NCBI RefSeq assembly: GCF_030388325.1
Contig: NZ_CP103794.1
Location: 124,001-188,000 of the forward strand
Source: Flavobacterium johnsoniae
GTDB lineage: Bacteria; Bacteroidota; Bacteroidia; Flavobacteriales; Flavobacteriaceae
Direction: 5' to 3'
DNA: 64,000 bases
The position numbers were made by a program, and so were the translations under genes. The notes under the pieces are model-generated. The model was not told the DNA's origin and did not search any database. It saw nothing but the letters and a program-made list of their open reading frames with translations. This document shows positions 25,220-35,700 of this stretch, piece by piece; positions within the stretch are counted from its first letter, which is position 1; each line of letters begins with the position of its first letter.

Positions 25220-25260
25220 AAAACCCTTAAACAACAATACCGTTTAAGGGTTTTCTTTTT
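25220..25260. terminator. bidirectional terminator between convergent operons
   Basis: Stem AAAACCCTTAAAC/GTTTAAGGGTTTT (25220-25232, 25242-25254) with A-run before and T-run after. It ends the receptor module and, on the minus strand, locus 1. Confidence 0.85.
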
Positions 25261-25292
25261 TATATTAACAATTCATAATTTACAATTGACAA

Positions 25293-27098
25293 TTAATTTC
25301 CATATTCTTTTTCTTTCTGCGCATACCAATCTCTCATCACATAAAAAGCTTTCTTTTTAATTCCTTGATCTGAAATTAAACCTTTACGGTTAAAGAAATC
25401 CTGAATGTTTGGCAACTGTCTTCTTGGTGATCTAAAGTCGACTAAAATCCAAGGTGAAACTCCCGCTAAACCTTCAATTCTGTTGAACATTTGCGTATTT
25501 TGAATGTATAATTCTTCTTGATATTCTTCGTTCCAGCGTTCTTTTTTATCTCCGTGAAGACCTTGTAAAGCTTCGCCACCAAATTCGCTAATAATAACGG
25601 GTTTGTTATACGGAATAACCCATTGCATGTCTTTGCAAGATTCGTTTGTTCCTCTGTACCAGCCTAAATATTGGTTGAAACTTACAATGTCTACATATTC
25701 ATTCATATTATCATGCAGCGTATTGACATTGTTCGGACTTTTGGTTACTTCCATCGCCATACTAATCAAACGAGAATTGTCTTGCGTACGGGCGTATTTT
25801 GCCAATTTGCTTAAGAAAATATCCCTTTCGTCGCTGTGCGGCGTTTCATTGGCGATTGACCAAATTACGATTCCGCAGCGGTTTTTATCCCTGTAAATCA
25901 TGTCGTGCAATTGGCGTTCTGCATTTGCGTAGGTATCTGGATTTGTCCAAGAAATGGTCCAATAAACTGGAACTTCAGACCAAATCATAATTCCCATTTT
26001 TTCGGCTTGTCTGACCATATTTTCGTTGTGCGGATAATGCGCCAGACGAACATAATTACAGCCTAATTCTTTTGCCCAGTTCAATAAAGTAATTGCATCG
26101 TCTTCAGACCAGCCTCTTCCTGATCTGAAAGGTGCTTCTTCGTGAATACTGATTCCGCGTAAAAATACTTTTTTTCCGTTTAGCAGAATTTCTTTTCCTT
26201 TGGCTTCAATAGTTCTGAAACCAATTTTATCGACAATATTTTCATCTGCTTTAGCAATTACAACATCATACAGTTTTGGCTTTTCTGGCGTCCATAAAAT
26301 TGGATTCGCTTTAATTTCAAAATACGCCATTCCTTTTGAGTCTGTTGTAACGCTTTTTTTGATTTTCAGTTCTGGAATAGAAACCGAAACCGATTGATTG
26401 GCACTTTCATTATTCAATTTTATCCAGCCAGAAATTTTCCCTTTTTCTTTTTTATCCAATTGAACCAAATAATCTTCAATATACGTATTCGGAACTTGCG
26501 CCAAAGTAACATCTCTTGTGATTCCGCCGTAATTCCACCAATCCATGTTTACCGTTGGCACATTGTCTTTATGGCGTTTGTTATCTGCTTTTACTACAAC
26601 GAAGTTATTTCCATCGACTAATAAATCGGTAACATCAAAGTTGAAAGGCGTATAACCGCCAACGTGAGTTCCTGCCAATTTTCCGTTTACATAAACTTTC
26701 GCATCGTAATTAACGGCTCCAAAATGTAGAATTCCTTTTGTTTTAGCATCTTTTTTATAATTGAAGTCTTTTTGAAACCAAACCGTTCCTTCGTAAAAAA
26801 ACAATCTTTCGTCTTTCGAATTCCAATCAGACGGAATATCCATTGTGGCAGAAGTAGCGAAATTATATTCGGTTAAATCTGTGGTATTCCATTTTTTATT
26901 TTCGAAAAATCCATTGTTTTTAAAAGGCATTAAACGGTAATCGTAATATCCATTTTCTAACGGATCTACAATATAACTCCATTTTCCGTTTAAAGTAATA
27001 TTGTTTCGGGCTGCAATATTTGTAACTAACGGAACTTCCTGTGCCATCATTTTTCCCATAAGCAGAAAAGTACAACACAGCATTACAATTTTTTTCAT
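25293..27098 (-). CDS. glycoside hydrolase family 2, probable beta-glucuronidase
   Basis: GH2 enzyme of 601 residues with signal peptide MKKIVMLCCTFLLMGKMMAQ (periplasmic). Jelly-roll sugar-binding domain about 25-190 (LHFGAVNYDAKVYVNGKLAGTH, GGYTPFNFDVTDLL), immunoglobulin-like domain about 195-290, and TIM barrel about 295-601. Acid/base E418 in WSIANETPHS, nucleophile E505 in IISEFGGEAL. Near the C-terminus N570-R-K572 reproduces the NxK motif that binds the carboxylate in bacterial beta-glucuronidases. Last gene of locus 1. Beta-galactosidase is the alternative, less favoured because of NxK. Confidence 0.9.
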   Translation of the reverse strand: MKKIVMLCCTFLLMGKMMAQEVPLVTNIAARNNITLNGKWSYIVDPLENGYYDYRLMPFKNNGFFENKKWNTTDLTEYNFATSATMDIPSDWNSKDERLFFYEGTVWFQKDFNYKKDAKTKGILHFGAVNYDAKVYVNGKLAGTHVGGYTPFNFDVTDLLVDGNNFVVVKADNKRHKDNVPTVNMDWWNYGGITRDVTLAQVPNTYIEDYLVQLDKKEKGKISGWIKLNNESANQSVSVSIPELKIKKSVTTDSKGMAYFEIKANPILWTPEKPKLYDVVIAKADENIVDKIGFRTIEAKGKEILLNGKKVFLRGISIHEEAPFRSGRGWSEDDAITLLNWAKELGCNYVRLAHYPHNENMVRQAEKMGIMIWSEVPVYWTISWTNPDTYANAERQLHDMIYRDKNRCGIVIWSIANETPHSDERDIFLSKLAKYARTQDNSRLISMAMEVTKSPNNVNTLHDNMNEYVDIVSFNQYLGWYRGTNESCKDMQWVIPYNKPVIISEFGGEALQGLHGDKKERWNEEYQEELYIQNTQMFNRIEGLAGVSPWILVDFRSPRRQLPNIQDFFNRKGLISDQGIKKKAFYVMRDWYAQKEKEYGN

Positions 27099-27191
27099 AG
27101 TTTTTATTTTTAATTATATAGGGTCTAATTAATTTAAACTTTTCTTTTTTTAAGTTATTTTAATCTGTTCTTCACGACGATAACCACAATC

Positions 27192-27294
27192 TTGTCATTT
27201 CGACGAAGGAGAAATCTTCGATGCTGAATCGACAAAGAGTGGAAATCCTTTTGAGGAGCTATTTGCGAAGATTTCTCCTTCGTCGAAATGACAA
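27192..27294. repeat. intergenic inverted repeat with 29-bp perfect arms
   Basis: Arms 27192-27220 and 27266-27294 are exact reverse complements; each contains TCATTTCGACGAAGGAGAA. It lies between two genes of locus 1 and may act as a processing or decay-protecting hairpin in the mRNA. Confidence 0.95.
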
Positions 27295-27354
27295 TATCAT
27301 GGATAGTATTTTGAGGTTGAGCTGATTTTAGTTCCTTTTATCTAAAAACAATAA

Positions 27355-28773
27355 TTACATTTTATCAAAATAACGAGTCAGTTCGTAAGCATTATCATTA
27401 ATCACTTTCATTTCTTTTAATAAAGGCAAATACGGTTCGAAATTGCTATTTACAATTCCTTTGTTTGAATCTCGGTTGGAATAATCGGTGCTTAAATCCT
27501 GTGGATCATTATCCATATATTTGAACCAATGCCAACCGACCGAGTTTTTGTTTTTAAGCAAATCCAATGTAAAGTTCTGATAGAAAAGTCCTCTCTCTTT
27601 TTGCGTTCGAACAAGCCATCCTGCACCAGTATTGTTTGGCAAACCAGAATCTTCACCTTTTGTATACCATTCTGTAATTAAAAATGGTTTTCCTGACCAT
27701 TCGCCCCAATTGTTCATTAAATCCTGACTTGGTTCCCATTTTCTGTAATGATTGATCGAAATGATATCCATGTACCTTCCCGCCACTTTAAAAATCTCAG
27801 GATTAGTCAATTCTTGCTCTTTATCCTGATTGAAACGACATCCCAAATACAGATGATTTGGATCTGCTTTTCTAAGTGCTTCGGTTACTTTCTTCATGTA
27901 AGTTTCAAAATAAAATGCTGTAAATGCCATTCTATCTTCCTGATTAACATCAGATAATGATGCATTAAATCCTTTTCTTTCGTCTAACCAAGCTTTTGCA
28001 GCAATATACCCCTGCTCATCTTTGGCCAATAAAGTTAAATGTTTATCTAATGCGTCATTATACCAAGGAAGCTCATTATCAGTAAAATAACCCATCAAAT
28101 ACTTATCATTTTTGTATTGAGAAACTTCTTCTACCGCTTTTTGGACATAAGAATCAAATTCTTTATCGAAAACCATTACTAAATCGAAACGGTAATTTTG
28201 CCAGCTGGCTTGTTTATATTTTCCACCATATTTTTTAATATGATCTGAATGATACATTCCCATTGGCGAAATAATTACGGTATAAACCAGCGGATTTTCT
28301 GCATTTCGAACCAAATCAACATTTGACCACGCTCCTACGCCATTGAATCCGTTGTCGCGCAATAGTTTAGATTCTTGTTTTACCCAATTTTCTTTGCTTC
28401 CGTATTTTTTATCAAATGCTTTCTGCTGATTTACAGAACGTCCGGCATTAAAAACAGCAATTCCTTTATAAATAAAAGGATAACCTTCTGGATCAATTAT
28501 CCACCATCTATTGTCTATTTTTTCGGTTCTAAAAAATCCCGTTGCTTCTTTTTGCCAAATTTTGGAACCCCCGAAAATCGAACTCGGCGACTCCTTTTTT
28601 ATTTTAAATCCAGGCAATTTATCAATGGTTTTCGCATCATAAGCGACCCATTTCGGGTCTAAAGCATTTTGTCTTGCTTCAACTTTTTGGTATGTAATTT
28701 TATTCTGTGCATTCAACGATATTAGGCTTGTAAAACAGAACAATGTGCAAATAGAATGTTTCTTTAAATTCAT
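27355..28773 (-). CDS. clan GH-A glycoside hydrolase, family uncertain (agarase-like)
   Basis: Secreted hydrolase of 472 residues; the start at 28773 gives a signal peptide ending LISLNAQ. Residues about 80-470 form a TIM barrel. TDNELPW carries the probable acid/base E234, preceded by GYF, and FLITEWY carries the probable nucleophile E368, the paired-Glu arrangement of clan GH-A. The entry motif WWIIDPEGYPF and LYLGCRFNQ recall beta-agarase-like and GH42/GH50-type enzymes, but I cannot assign a family. Its position in locus 1 between a surface lipoprotein and a GH2 suggests action on oligosaccharides in the periplasm. Confidence 0.75.
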   Translation of the reverse strand: MNLKKHSICTLFCFTSLISLNAQNKITYQKVEARQNALDPKWVAYDAKTIDKLPGFKIKKESPSSIFGGSKIWQKEATGFFRTEKIDNRWWIIDPEGYPFIYKGIAVFNAGRSVNQQKAFDKKYGSKENWVKQESKLLRDNGFNGVGAWSNVDLVRNAENPLVYTVIISPMGMYHSDHIKKYGGKYKQASWQNYRFDLVMVFDKEFDSYVQKAVEEVSQYKNDKYLMGYFTDNELPWYNDALDKHLTLLAKDEQGYIAAKAWLDERKGFNASLSDVNQEDRMAFTAFYFETYMKKVTEALRKADPNHLYLGCRFNQDKEQELTNPEIFKVAGRYMDIISINHYRKWEPSQDLMNNWGEWSGKPFLITEWYTKGEDSGLPNNTGAGWLVRTQKERGLFYQNFTLDLLKNKNSVGWHWFKYMDNDPQDLSTDYSNRDSNKGIVNSNFEPYLPLLKEMKVINDNAYELTRYFDKM

Positions 28774-28812
28774 TTTTAATTGTTTTTGAGAGGAAATATT
28801 GTCTCTAATTTT

Positions 28813-28949
28813 AACACATAGAAACATAGCTTTACTTTGAGGATAAAGGCGTTTCACTAGTTTAAATTCACATAGCGTATCTATGTTTTAGAAACTAGTT
28901 TCTTTTTACATTCTTTTTCAAGTTTAAAAAATCTATGTTTCTATGTGTT
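28813..28949. repeat. intergenic inverted repeat, AACACATAGAAACATAG
   Basis: Perfect 17-bp arms at 28813-28829 and 28933-28949. The loop holds further short ACTAG/CTAGT-type pairs and an ATAG-rich stretch. Confidence 0.9.
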
Positions 28950-28957
28950 TAGAAAAA

Positions 28958-29857
28958 TTATTTAGATAAATAGATATGATCGATATCGAAAGAGTAATTA
29001 TTTAATGCTCTAACATCTTCTGGATCGACACTTCTTAAAACCAAAATATCTTTGATTTTTGTTAAATCTAAAGCCGCATTTTGTTTTTTGTAATCAGCAA
29101 TCGGAATTTTAACCATGTTCCAGCTTCCGTCTCTTTTTAATCCGTAAAGGTTACTTGTAGCATCAAATTCTACATAACCCGTATTGGTTGCGTCTTTCAT
29201 TCTGAATCTGATTTTTCCAGTACTTGTAGTTCTTACCGCCAAATTCAGGTACGTGTAAGATGAAATATCTGTAAAATTTACAAACTGTAAAATTGCCATT
29301 GCCCATTTTGCTTCTGCTGCCGGCGGTGTCGCTGGAAGAGTGAAGTTTCTATAAGCATTTTCATAACCTTCAGTTGCCACTTCTTTGATTACAAACTGAT
29401 TACTTGAAACCCAATTTAAAACAGGCGCTGTTTTAGTAAAATCAGGATTTTCAGAGTAAATTTTTAAAGCATCGGCTGGAATAACAATTGGCGGAGTTGG
29501 CGGTGCTTCAACCACAACTGTAAAAGTTTTCTTTTGAACTGTATTATCAACATGCGTTATTTCTAGAGTTGTTGTAAAAGTTCCCGCTTTGGTATATTTT
29601 ACTTCAACAACTGGTTCGATAGAAGCTCCAGGAGAACCGCCTTGAAAGGTCCATTTTATAGCTCTAATTTTTGTTGACGAATCGGTATACGTAACTGTTT
29701 CTCCGCCTTTAATAGCAGTATTGGTTGAAGTTGCTTCTATAGTTCCTTTTTTATAAAGATATACTTCGCGTACATCATCCTCGCAGGAAAATAAAACGGC
29801 AATAAGTACAAAAAATAAATATTTTAATTTTGATATATAATTTAGTTTTATGGTCAT
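28958..29857 (-). CDS. PKD-domain surface lipoprotein, probable glycan-binding protein
   Basis: Lipoprotein of 299 residues; the signal peptide ends in VLFSC with the acylated C25. Residues about 40-115 form a PKD-like beta sandwich (IKWTFQGGSPGASIEPVVEVKYTKAGTF). After a Pro-rich linker (VEAPPTPPIVIP), residues about 125-299 look like a carbohydrate-binding jelly roll (SYTYLNLAVRTTSTGKIRFRMKD, WNMVKIPI). No catalytic residues are visible. Placement after SusC/SusD and GH10 suggests a surface glycan-binding protein of locus 1. Confidence 0.82.
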   Translation of the reverse strand: MTIKLNYISKLKYLFFVLIAVLFSCEDDVREVYLYKKGTIEATSTNTAIKGGETVTYTDSSTKIRAIKWTFQGGSPGASIEPVVEVKYTKAGTFTTTLEITHVDNTVQKKTFTVVVEAPPTPPIVIPADALKIYSENPDFTKTAPVLNWVSSNQFVIKEVATEGYENAYRNFTLPATPPAAEAKWAMAILQFVNFTDISSYTYLNLAVRTTSTGKIRFRMKDATNTGYVEFDATSNLYGLKRDGSWNMVKIPIADYKKQNAALDLTKIKDILVLRSVDPEDVRALNNYSFDIDHIYLSK

Positions 29858-29902
29858 GATTTCAATGTTTTTGGTTAATTTTTTTTGAAGAGAGTAATAG
29901 AT

Positions 29903-29956
29903 GCAAGAAGCAAGAGGAAAGACTTCTTATCTTGTTTCTTATTTCTTGCTTCTTGC
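29903..29956. repeat. intergenic inverted repeat GCAAGAAGCAAGA
   Basis: GCAAGAAGCAAGA (29903-29915) pairs with TCTTGCTTCTTGC (29944-29956), giving a purine/pyrimidine-biased hairpin between the GH10 and PKD genes. Confidence 0.75.
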
Positions 29957-29976
29957 CTCTTTCTTCTACACCTCTC

Positions 29977-31068
29977 TTACTTCAATCCATCTAAAAATCC
30001 TTGGTAAGCTGGCTTTTTATTGTAATCAGCATCTAATAGCAAAGGATATTCTTTTGAGTGCCAGAAGCTTGTCAACCACGTATATTTATCGGTTACACCC
30101 CAAGTTGAAATGGCAAATTTTTGAGTTTGAGGCAATTCTTCATACATCGATGTAATGTATTTGTAGGTTTCAGATTGTTTTTGAGCTTCGGCATCATTAA
30201 AAACATACGAATCTGATTTTGCTGTATTTACCTTGATATCTAATTCTGAAATGTGAATTAGCAATCCTGTCGAAGCCATATCGGTAAAACCCGTCTTCAT
30301 CGTCTGTCTGTTGGTATCTGTTGCGTAATGAAACTGATCTCCAATACCATCAATCGGCACTCCGTTAGCTTTAAATCTGGTTACCATTTTTTTGATGGAA
30401 GCTCTTTTTCCTGCGTCTAAAACTACGCTGTAATCATTGTAAAATAATTTCGCATCTGGATCTGCTGCTTTTGCATAACGGAAACATCTTCCATAAAATC
30501 CGATTGGATCTTTAAATAAAGAATTAATTACGGTTTCATTTCGCATTGCACCGCCATCGGCAAAAACTTCGTTTACAACATCCCAGCTTTTTACTTTGCC
30601 TTTGTAACGTCCTACAACATCTGTAATGTAAACTTTGACTTTCGATTCGAAAGCAATTGAATCGTATTTGGCATTTTTAAACCATTCTGGAAAAGAATCG
30701 TACCAAACCAAAGTATGTCCGTGAACTTCTAATTTATTATCCTGCGCAAAACCAACTAGATAATCGGCTGCGGTATAATTGTAAGCTGTTGAAGAAGTCC
30801 AGATACTTGCCATTTTCATTTCGAATTCGGCTGTAATCTGACTGTAATGTTTTAAAACTGCATTTTTAAAATTGGCTTCATTTTGCAAATCTCTCATTTT
30901 GACTGCAGCTCCAATTTTAAATTTTGCTTTTTCCTTTAAAGTCTGCGTAATCGGATTTGGATTTCCTGAATCGCCTTCTTCAGCATTAATAAAAACCACT
31001 TTTTCGTCGTTGCTGCAAGAAGCAAACATCAAAGCGGTTAATGCTCCTAAAATATATTGTTTTATCAT
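29977..31068 (-). CDS. glycoside hydrolase family 10 lipoprotein (endo-beta-1,4-xylanase-like)
   Basis: GH10 enzyme of 363 residues, anchored as a lipoprotein (lipobox FASC, C18). TIM-barrel motifs are complete: HGHTLVWY, acid/base E167 in WDVVNEVF, FYNDYS, GIGDQFHY and nucleophile E275 in ISELDIK; STWGVTDKYTW closes the active site. GH10 acts on beta-1,4-xylan or related beta-linked chains. As a lipid-anchored enzyme it probably cuts the glycan at the cell surface before SusC import. Confidence 0.93.
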   Translation of the reverse strand: MIKQYILGALTALMFASCSNDEKVVFINAEEGDSGNPNPITQTLKEKAKFKIGAAVKMRDLQNEANFKNAVLKHYSQITAEFEMKMASIWTSSTAYNYTAADYLVGFAQDNKLEVHGHTLVWYDSFPEWFKNAKYDSIAFESKVKVYITDVVGRYKGKVKSWDVVNEVFADGGAMRNETVINSLFKDPIGFYGRCFRYAKAADPDAKLFYNDYSVVLDAGKRASIKKMVTRFKANGVPIDGIGDQFHYATDTNRQTMKTGFTDMASTGLLIHISELDIKVNTAKSDSYVFNDAEAQKQSETYKYITSMYEELPQTQKFAISTWGVTDKYTWLTSFWHSKEYPLLLDADYNKKPAYQGFLDGLK

Positions 31069-31155
31069 CGTGTTAATTTTTAATAGATCTGGAAATCAAA
31101 ACCAAAAAAGATTTCCAGATCGGTTGTTACAAAAAACGTATTCTAAAAAAACTAA

Positions 31156-32745
31156 TTAATAACCAACGTTAAATCCTGCAGGTTTTCCCATCAAATCGAT
31201 TTGAGATTGCGGAATTGGCATGTTTACCATTACAGGAGTCATTTTCAATTGCACTTCACCAGAAATAGTTCCAGATGGACTTGAACGGAAATACAAATTC
31301 TGTCTTTCTACCAGAAGTCCTAATCTTTTTAGTAAAAACCATCTGTTATTTTCAAAAGCTAATTCTCTTGCAGATTCATCTAAATAATTATTTAAAGTCC
31401 AAGCTGTTAAATCGTAAGTTGTTACCGTGCTTTCAGGATTTCCTGTGTAACCTCTTCTTCTTACTTTATTTAAATAAGCCAATGCTTTTCCGTCATTACC
31501 TAAATTATGGTACGCTTCAGATGCCAATAGATAAGTTTCAGCCAATCTGTAATACATATAATCTTTATAACTGTTTGAAGTCATTGGCAATTTTTCGGTA
31601 TCGTGATATTTTTTCAAACTCCAATGCCAAGCTCTGTAATTTCCGTTTGGAGCTGCAATTGCTGGATTAGTTATAGGTTGTCCAAATTTTGGATTTCCCG
31701 GAACATTGATTTTATAATCTTGATAATTATCAGAATAATAATAGGTTTTGAATCTTAAATCGTTAGTCTGATCGTAAAGTGATTTCAGGTAATTGTTTGG
31801 ATAAAACCATCCCAAAGCCTGACCTCCGTAAGCAACATCTTGAATCAATTCGCTTGTATTTAATTCATAAGTTCTATGTGTAAAAACACTACTCAACCAA
31901 GAACCACCGCCACCAGCTAAGTCGTCGCTTGGTCCTAACAAAAAGTCTTTTTGATAGGTAAAAAGAGATTCTTTATGATTTCCGTTTTGTCCCCAAACGT
32001 CAATAAGATTTACTAAACCATGAGTTCCGTCATTAATAATAGCATCAAATTGTGCCGCTGCTCCAGCCCAATCTTGTTGCCACAAAGCACTTTTTCCGCG
32101 AATGTGTCTTGCAACACCTTGTCCGTAACGTCCTGGATCTACTTTGAACGGAAGATTTGCAATTGCATAATCCAAATCGCTATCAATCAATTTGTAAACA
32201 TCGGCATCGCTTGCAACTTTATATTCTACAGGATCGTTGATGTTTTGTGGAGTTGTTGGAATCGTATCAATTAGAATTCCACCATACATTTGTTTTAAAT
32301 CCAAATACAATTCACCTCTAATTACACGAGCCTGTGCAACTAATCTTTTTTTCGCAGCTTCGTCCATTTGTATTGATCTTGCAGCTGTAATAATTGCCGA
32401 ACATCTGTCGATAATTTTATAGCCTTGAATCCATTTTGAACCTGTAAAAGCTTGCGGATTATGCCCCGTTCCATAAGGCGTATTCCAAGTTCTGTGCAAA
32501 CCTAAATCGGTTGCTACCATAAAGAATACATTCGCCCACAAATCGTTATTATCTCCAGATGGTAAATTATAAAAACGCATCTGATTGTAAAGTGCATTTA
32601 CTCCAACTTCTAAACCTGCTGGAGAATTGTAGATATAATCTACAGATACTTGATCTTTTACAGTTTCTTCTAGAAATTCTTCGCATGAAGTAAGTCCCAA
32701 AGAAAGTCCGAAAACCAAAAGAAATAGAAAATTTATATTTTTCAT
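31156..32745 (-). CDS. SusD/RagB-family glycan-binding lipoprotein of locus 1
   Basis: SusD-like protein of 529 residues. The start at 32745 gives MKNINFLFLLVFGLSLGLTSC with the lipidated Cys; the upstream frame overlaps the susC end and is not preferred. TPR-like helices (RVIRGELYLDLKQMYGGI, YLLASEAYHNLGNDGKALAYLNKVRRRGY) and the C-terminal RELAFENNRWFLLKRLGLL are diagnostic. It caps the SusC barrel and delivers oligosaccharides. Follows susC by 44 bp. Confidence 0.94.
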   Translation of the reverse strand: MKNINFLFLLVFGLSLGLTSCEEFLEETVKDQVSVDYIYNSPAGLEVGVNALYNQMRFYNLPSGDNNDLWANVFFMVATDLGLHRTWNTPYGTGHNPQAFTGSKWIQGYKIIDRCSAIITAARSIQMDEAAKKRLVAQARVIRGELYLDLKQMYGGILIDTIPTTPQNINDPVEYKVASDADVYKLIDSDLDYAIANLPFKVDPGRYGQGVARHIRGKSALWQQDWAGAAAQFDAIINDGTHGLVNLIDVWGQNGNHKESLFTYQKDFLLGPSDDLAGGGGSWLSSVFTHRTYELNTSELIQDVAYGGQALGWFYPNNYLKSLYDQTNDLRFKTYYYSDNYQDYKINVPGNPKFGQPITNPAIAAPNGNYRAWHWSLKKYHDTEKLPMTSNSYKDYMYYRLAETYLLASEAYHNLGNDGKALAYLNKVRRRGYTGNPESTVTTYDLTAWTLNNYLDESARELAFENNRWFLLKRLGLLVERQNLYFRSSPSGTISGEVQLKMTPVMVNMPIPQSQIDLMGKPAGFNVGY

Positions 32746-32789
32746 GATCTTGTTATTTTTTATTTTATTGAATGTCTCAAACTGTGTTA

Positions 32790-35700
32790 TTAAAAACCTA
32801 CTTGTAAGCCAATAACACAAGTAACAGGTTCTGGATAATCGTAAACTTCTTTTTCTGGACTATACGATTGATAATCTGTAAGTGTAACCAAATTACTTCC
32901 TGTAACATAAAGTCTCATATTGGTCAATCCTAAAGATTTAAGCGTGTTTTCTGGGAATTTAAATCCAACTGAAACGTTTTGTAAACGAATGTATGATGCA
33001 TCTTGAAGTCCTAAAGTATTGATGTACGGCGGATCATTTCCATCTCTTGGTCTCGGCCAATTTCCTCCTGGGTTTTCTGGTGTCCAATAATTTTGTTTGA
33101 TACCGTTTTTCACTCCTCTTAAAGATCCTCCTCTTACATAATCATATAAAAATGGATTATCTCTTGTAATTCCTTGAACTGTATAAATATCTGCCGAGAA
33201 ATCAAATTGTTTGTATTCTAAAGCCAAAGAGAAAGTTCCGAACCAATCTGGCATTTTTGAAGTGATAACTCTGTCTTGATCTGGATTTGGATTAGCACCA
33301 TTTGACGGATCTGCATCATATAATTTAATGTCTCCAGGATATAAAGTTGTTCCTGTTACAAGCGGAATATTTTCTCCTTCCTGATAAATTCCAACTGCTT
33401 TATAGCGATAGTAAACATCAATTGGTTTTCCGATGAACCATAAGTTTCCAACAGCATCATCTTCTCTTCCATCTCCATCTGCATCTTTTCCGTAAATACT
33501 CACAATGCTGTTTTTGTTTTTAGTGAAAGTTGCGCCAAGATTCAATCTAAAATCTTTCTTTTTAATTAAATCACCGTTTAAAGTAACCTCCAAACCTTTG
33601 TTGTTTACTTTTCCGATATTCGAAAGTTTCAAGGTATAACCTGTATTCGCATTTAAAGTCTCATAAATCAATAAATCTGAAGTATCTGTATTATAAACCT
33701 CAACAGTTCCCGTTAATCTGTTTTTAAACAAACCGAAATCTGCTGCAAGGTTCAATTGCGTAGAAGTTTCCCATTTTAAATCTGGATTTGACAATTGTGT
33801 TCCTGGCACATATCCCGAAACTTTTACACCGTTGATAATATAATCTCTTTGTGTAGCTGTTGCCATACTTTGATATGGATCTTTTGGCTGATTTCCCACT
33901 TTACCATAACTCGCTCTTAATTTTAAATTGCTCAAAACAGGAACGTGTTCTTTCATGAATTCTTCGTTAGAAACATTCCATGCCGCGTTAACCGCTGGAA
34001 AGAATCCCCACTTATTATTGGTTCCGAATACAGAAGATCCATCAGCTCTTCCTGAAACTGTAAAGTAATATTTGTTATCAAAATCATATTCTAATTTTCC
34101 TGCGAAAGAAACTAACGATCTTTCATTTCCTCCAATTTCGGGAGTATTTAAGAAAGCACTTTCTAAACCATAAATTCCAAGAATATCACTCGGAATTCTG
34201 CTTGCCGAATTTCTGAAGTCATTATATTCTGACGAAGTAATCTCATAAACTCCAGTTACGTTAAAATGATTTTTTTCGGCAACATTTAAATTATAATGCA
34301 AAATATTACTCAATTGATATTCTACATTATCCTGAAAACGGATAAAACCACTTCCTTGTCCTGAATTGGCAATTCCAGAAAGAGATTTTGAAGAATTAAA
34401 AGACATCGCTTTGAAATTCCAAGATCTGCGGCTGGCATTCATTTTATAAGTAAAACCTTTTGCAAGATTGATATCTAGAAATATGTTCATGATATCGTTA
34501 CGATTCAACTCGTTTGTAGTCGTTTCATAAACATCAATAAGCGGATTTGGTGTTTCTTGAATTCCTCCAGGCAAATAACGGAAAGAACCGTCTGGATTAT
34601 AAACCTCTCCTAATGGTGATGTATTAATGGCATTGTTTAAAATGTTCCCAACATTTGGACGATTTGATTCTGAATACTGAAGCGAAACATTCATTCCGAT
34701 TTTTAGCCAATCTGTAACTCTTTGGTCCACATTTACTCTCATCGCAACTTTATCATAATCTGAGTTTGGAACAACTCCCGAAGTATTAATGTAGTTGATA
34801 CTTGAAAATATACTCGTTTTATCAGTTCCAGAAGAAACACTTAAACTGTGGTTATTCGTTACACCGGTTCTTAAAACCAATTTTTCCCAATCAATATATT
34901 TTCCAGATTGAATAGATTGCAATTCTAGTGGAGTAAAAACTTGATCGTCTGGTCTGTAAACTCCTCCATTGCTCGTTCTGTAAGCTTCTCTTTTAAGCTG
35001 TGCAAATTCTTCTCCGCTATAAACATCAAAGTTTCTGTTTACTGTTTGAACTCCAGAAAAACCATTATAAGAGATTTTTGCTTTTCCTGTTTTTCCTCTT
35101 TTCGTAGTAATCAAAATAACTCCGTTTGAGGCTCTTGCTCCATAAATAGATTGTGCAGCGGCATCTTTTAGAATTTCTAACGAAGCAATATCATTCGCAT
35201 TAATATCATTAATATTTCCGATTACGATTCCGTCTGCGATTACGATTGGTTCGTTACTTCCGTTAATGGATTTTTTTCCTCGAATTTGGATTGAAGACGA
35301 ACTTCCTGGTCCACCATCATTTAAGCTTACTTGAACTCCCGCAGCTTTTCCACGAAGCATTTCTCCAACATCAGAAGTGGCTACTTTTGTTAAATCGCCT
35401 GGTTTTACCGAAGCCACAGAACTGATTACGTCACTTTTCTTTTTCGTGCCGTAACCTACCACTACTATCTCATCAAGTGCTTGAGAACTTTCTTTAAGAA
35501 CTACTTTTAGATTTTTCTTGTTTTCGATATCAACAGACACTTCGTCCATTCCGATAAAAGAAAAAACTAATATGCTTTTTGGAGCTGTATTAATACTGAA
35601 GTTACCGTCAAAATCGGTTTGAGTTCCTTTTGTGCTTCCTTTTACGTGGACATTTACGCCTGGCAAAGGCAGTCCTTTAGTATCTACTACTTTTCCGCTA

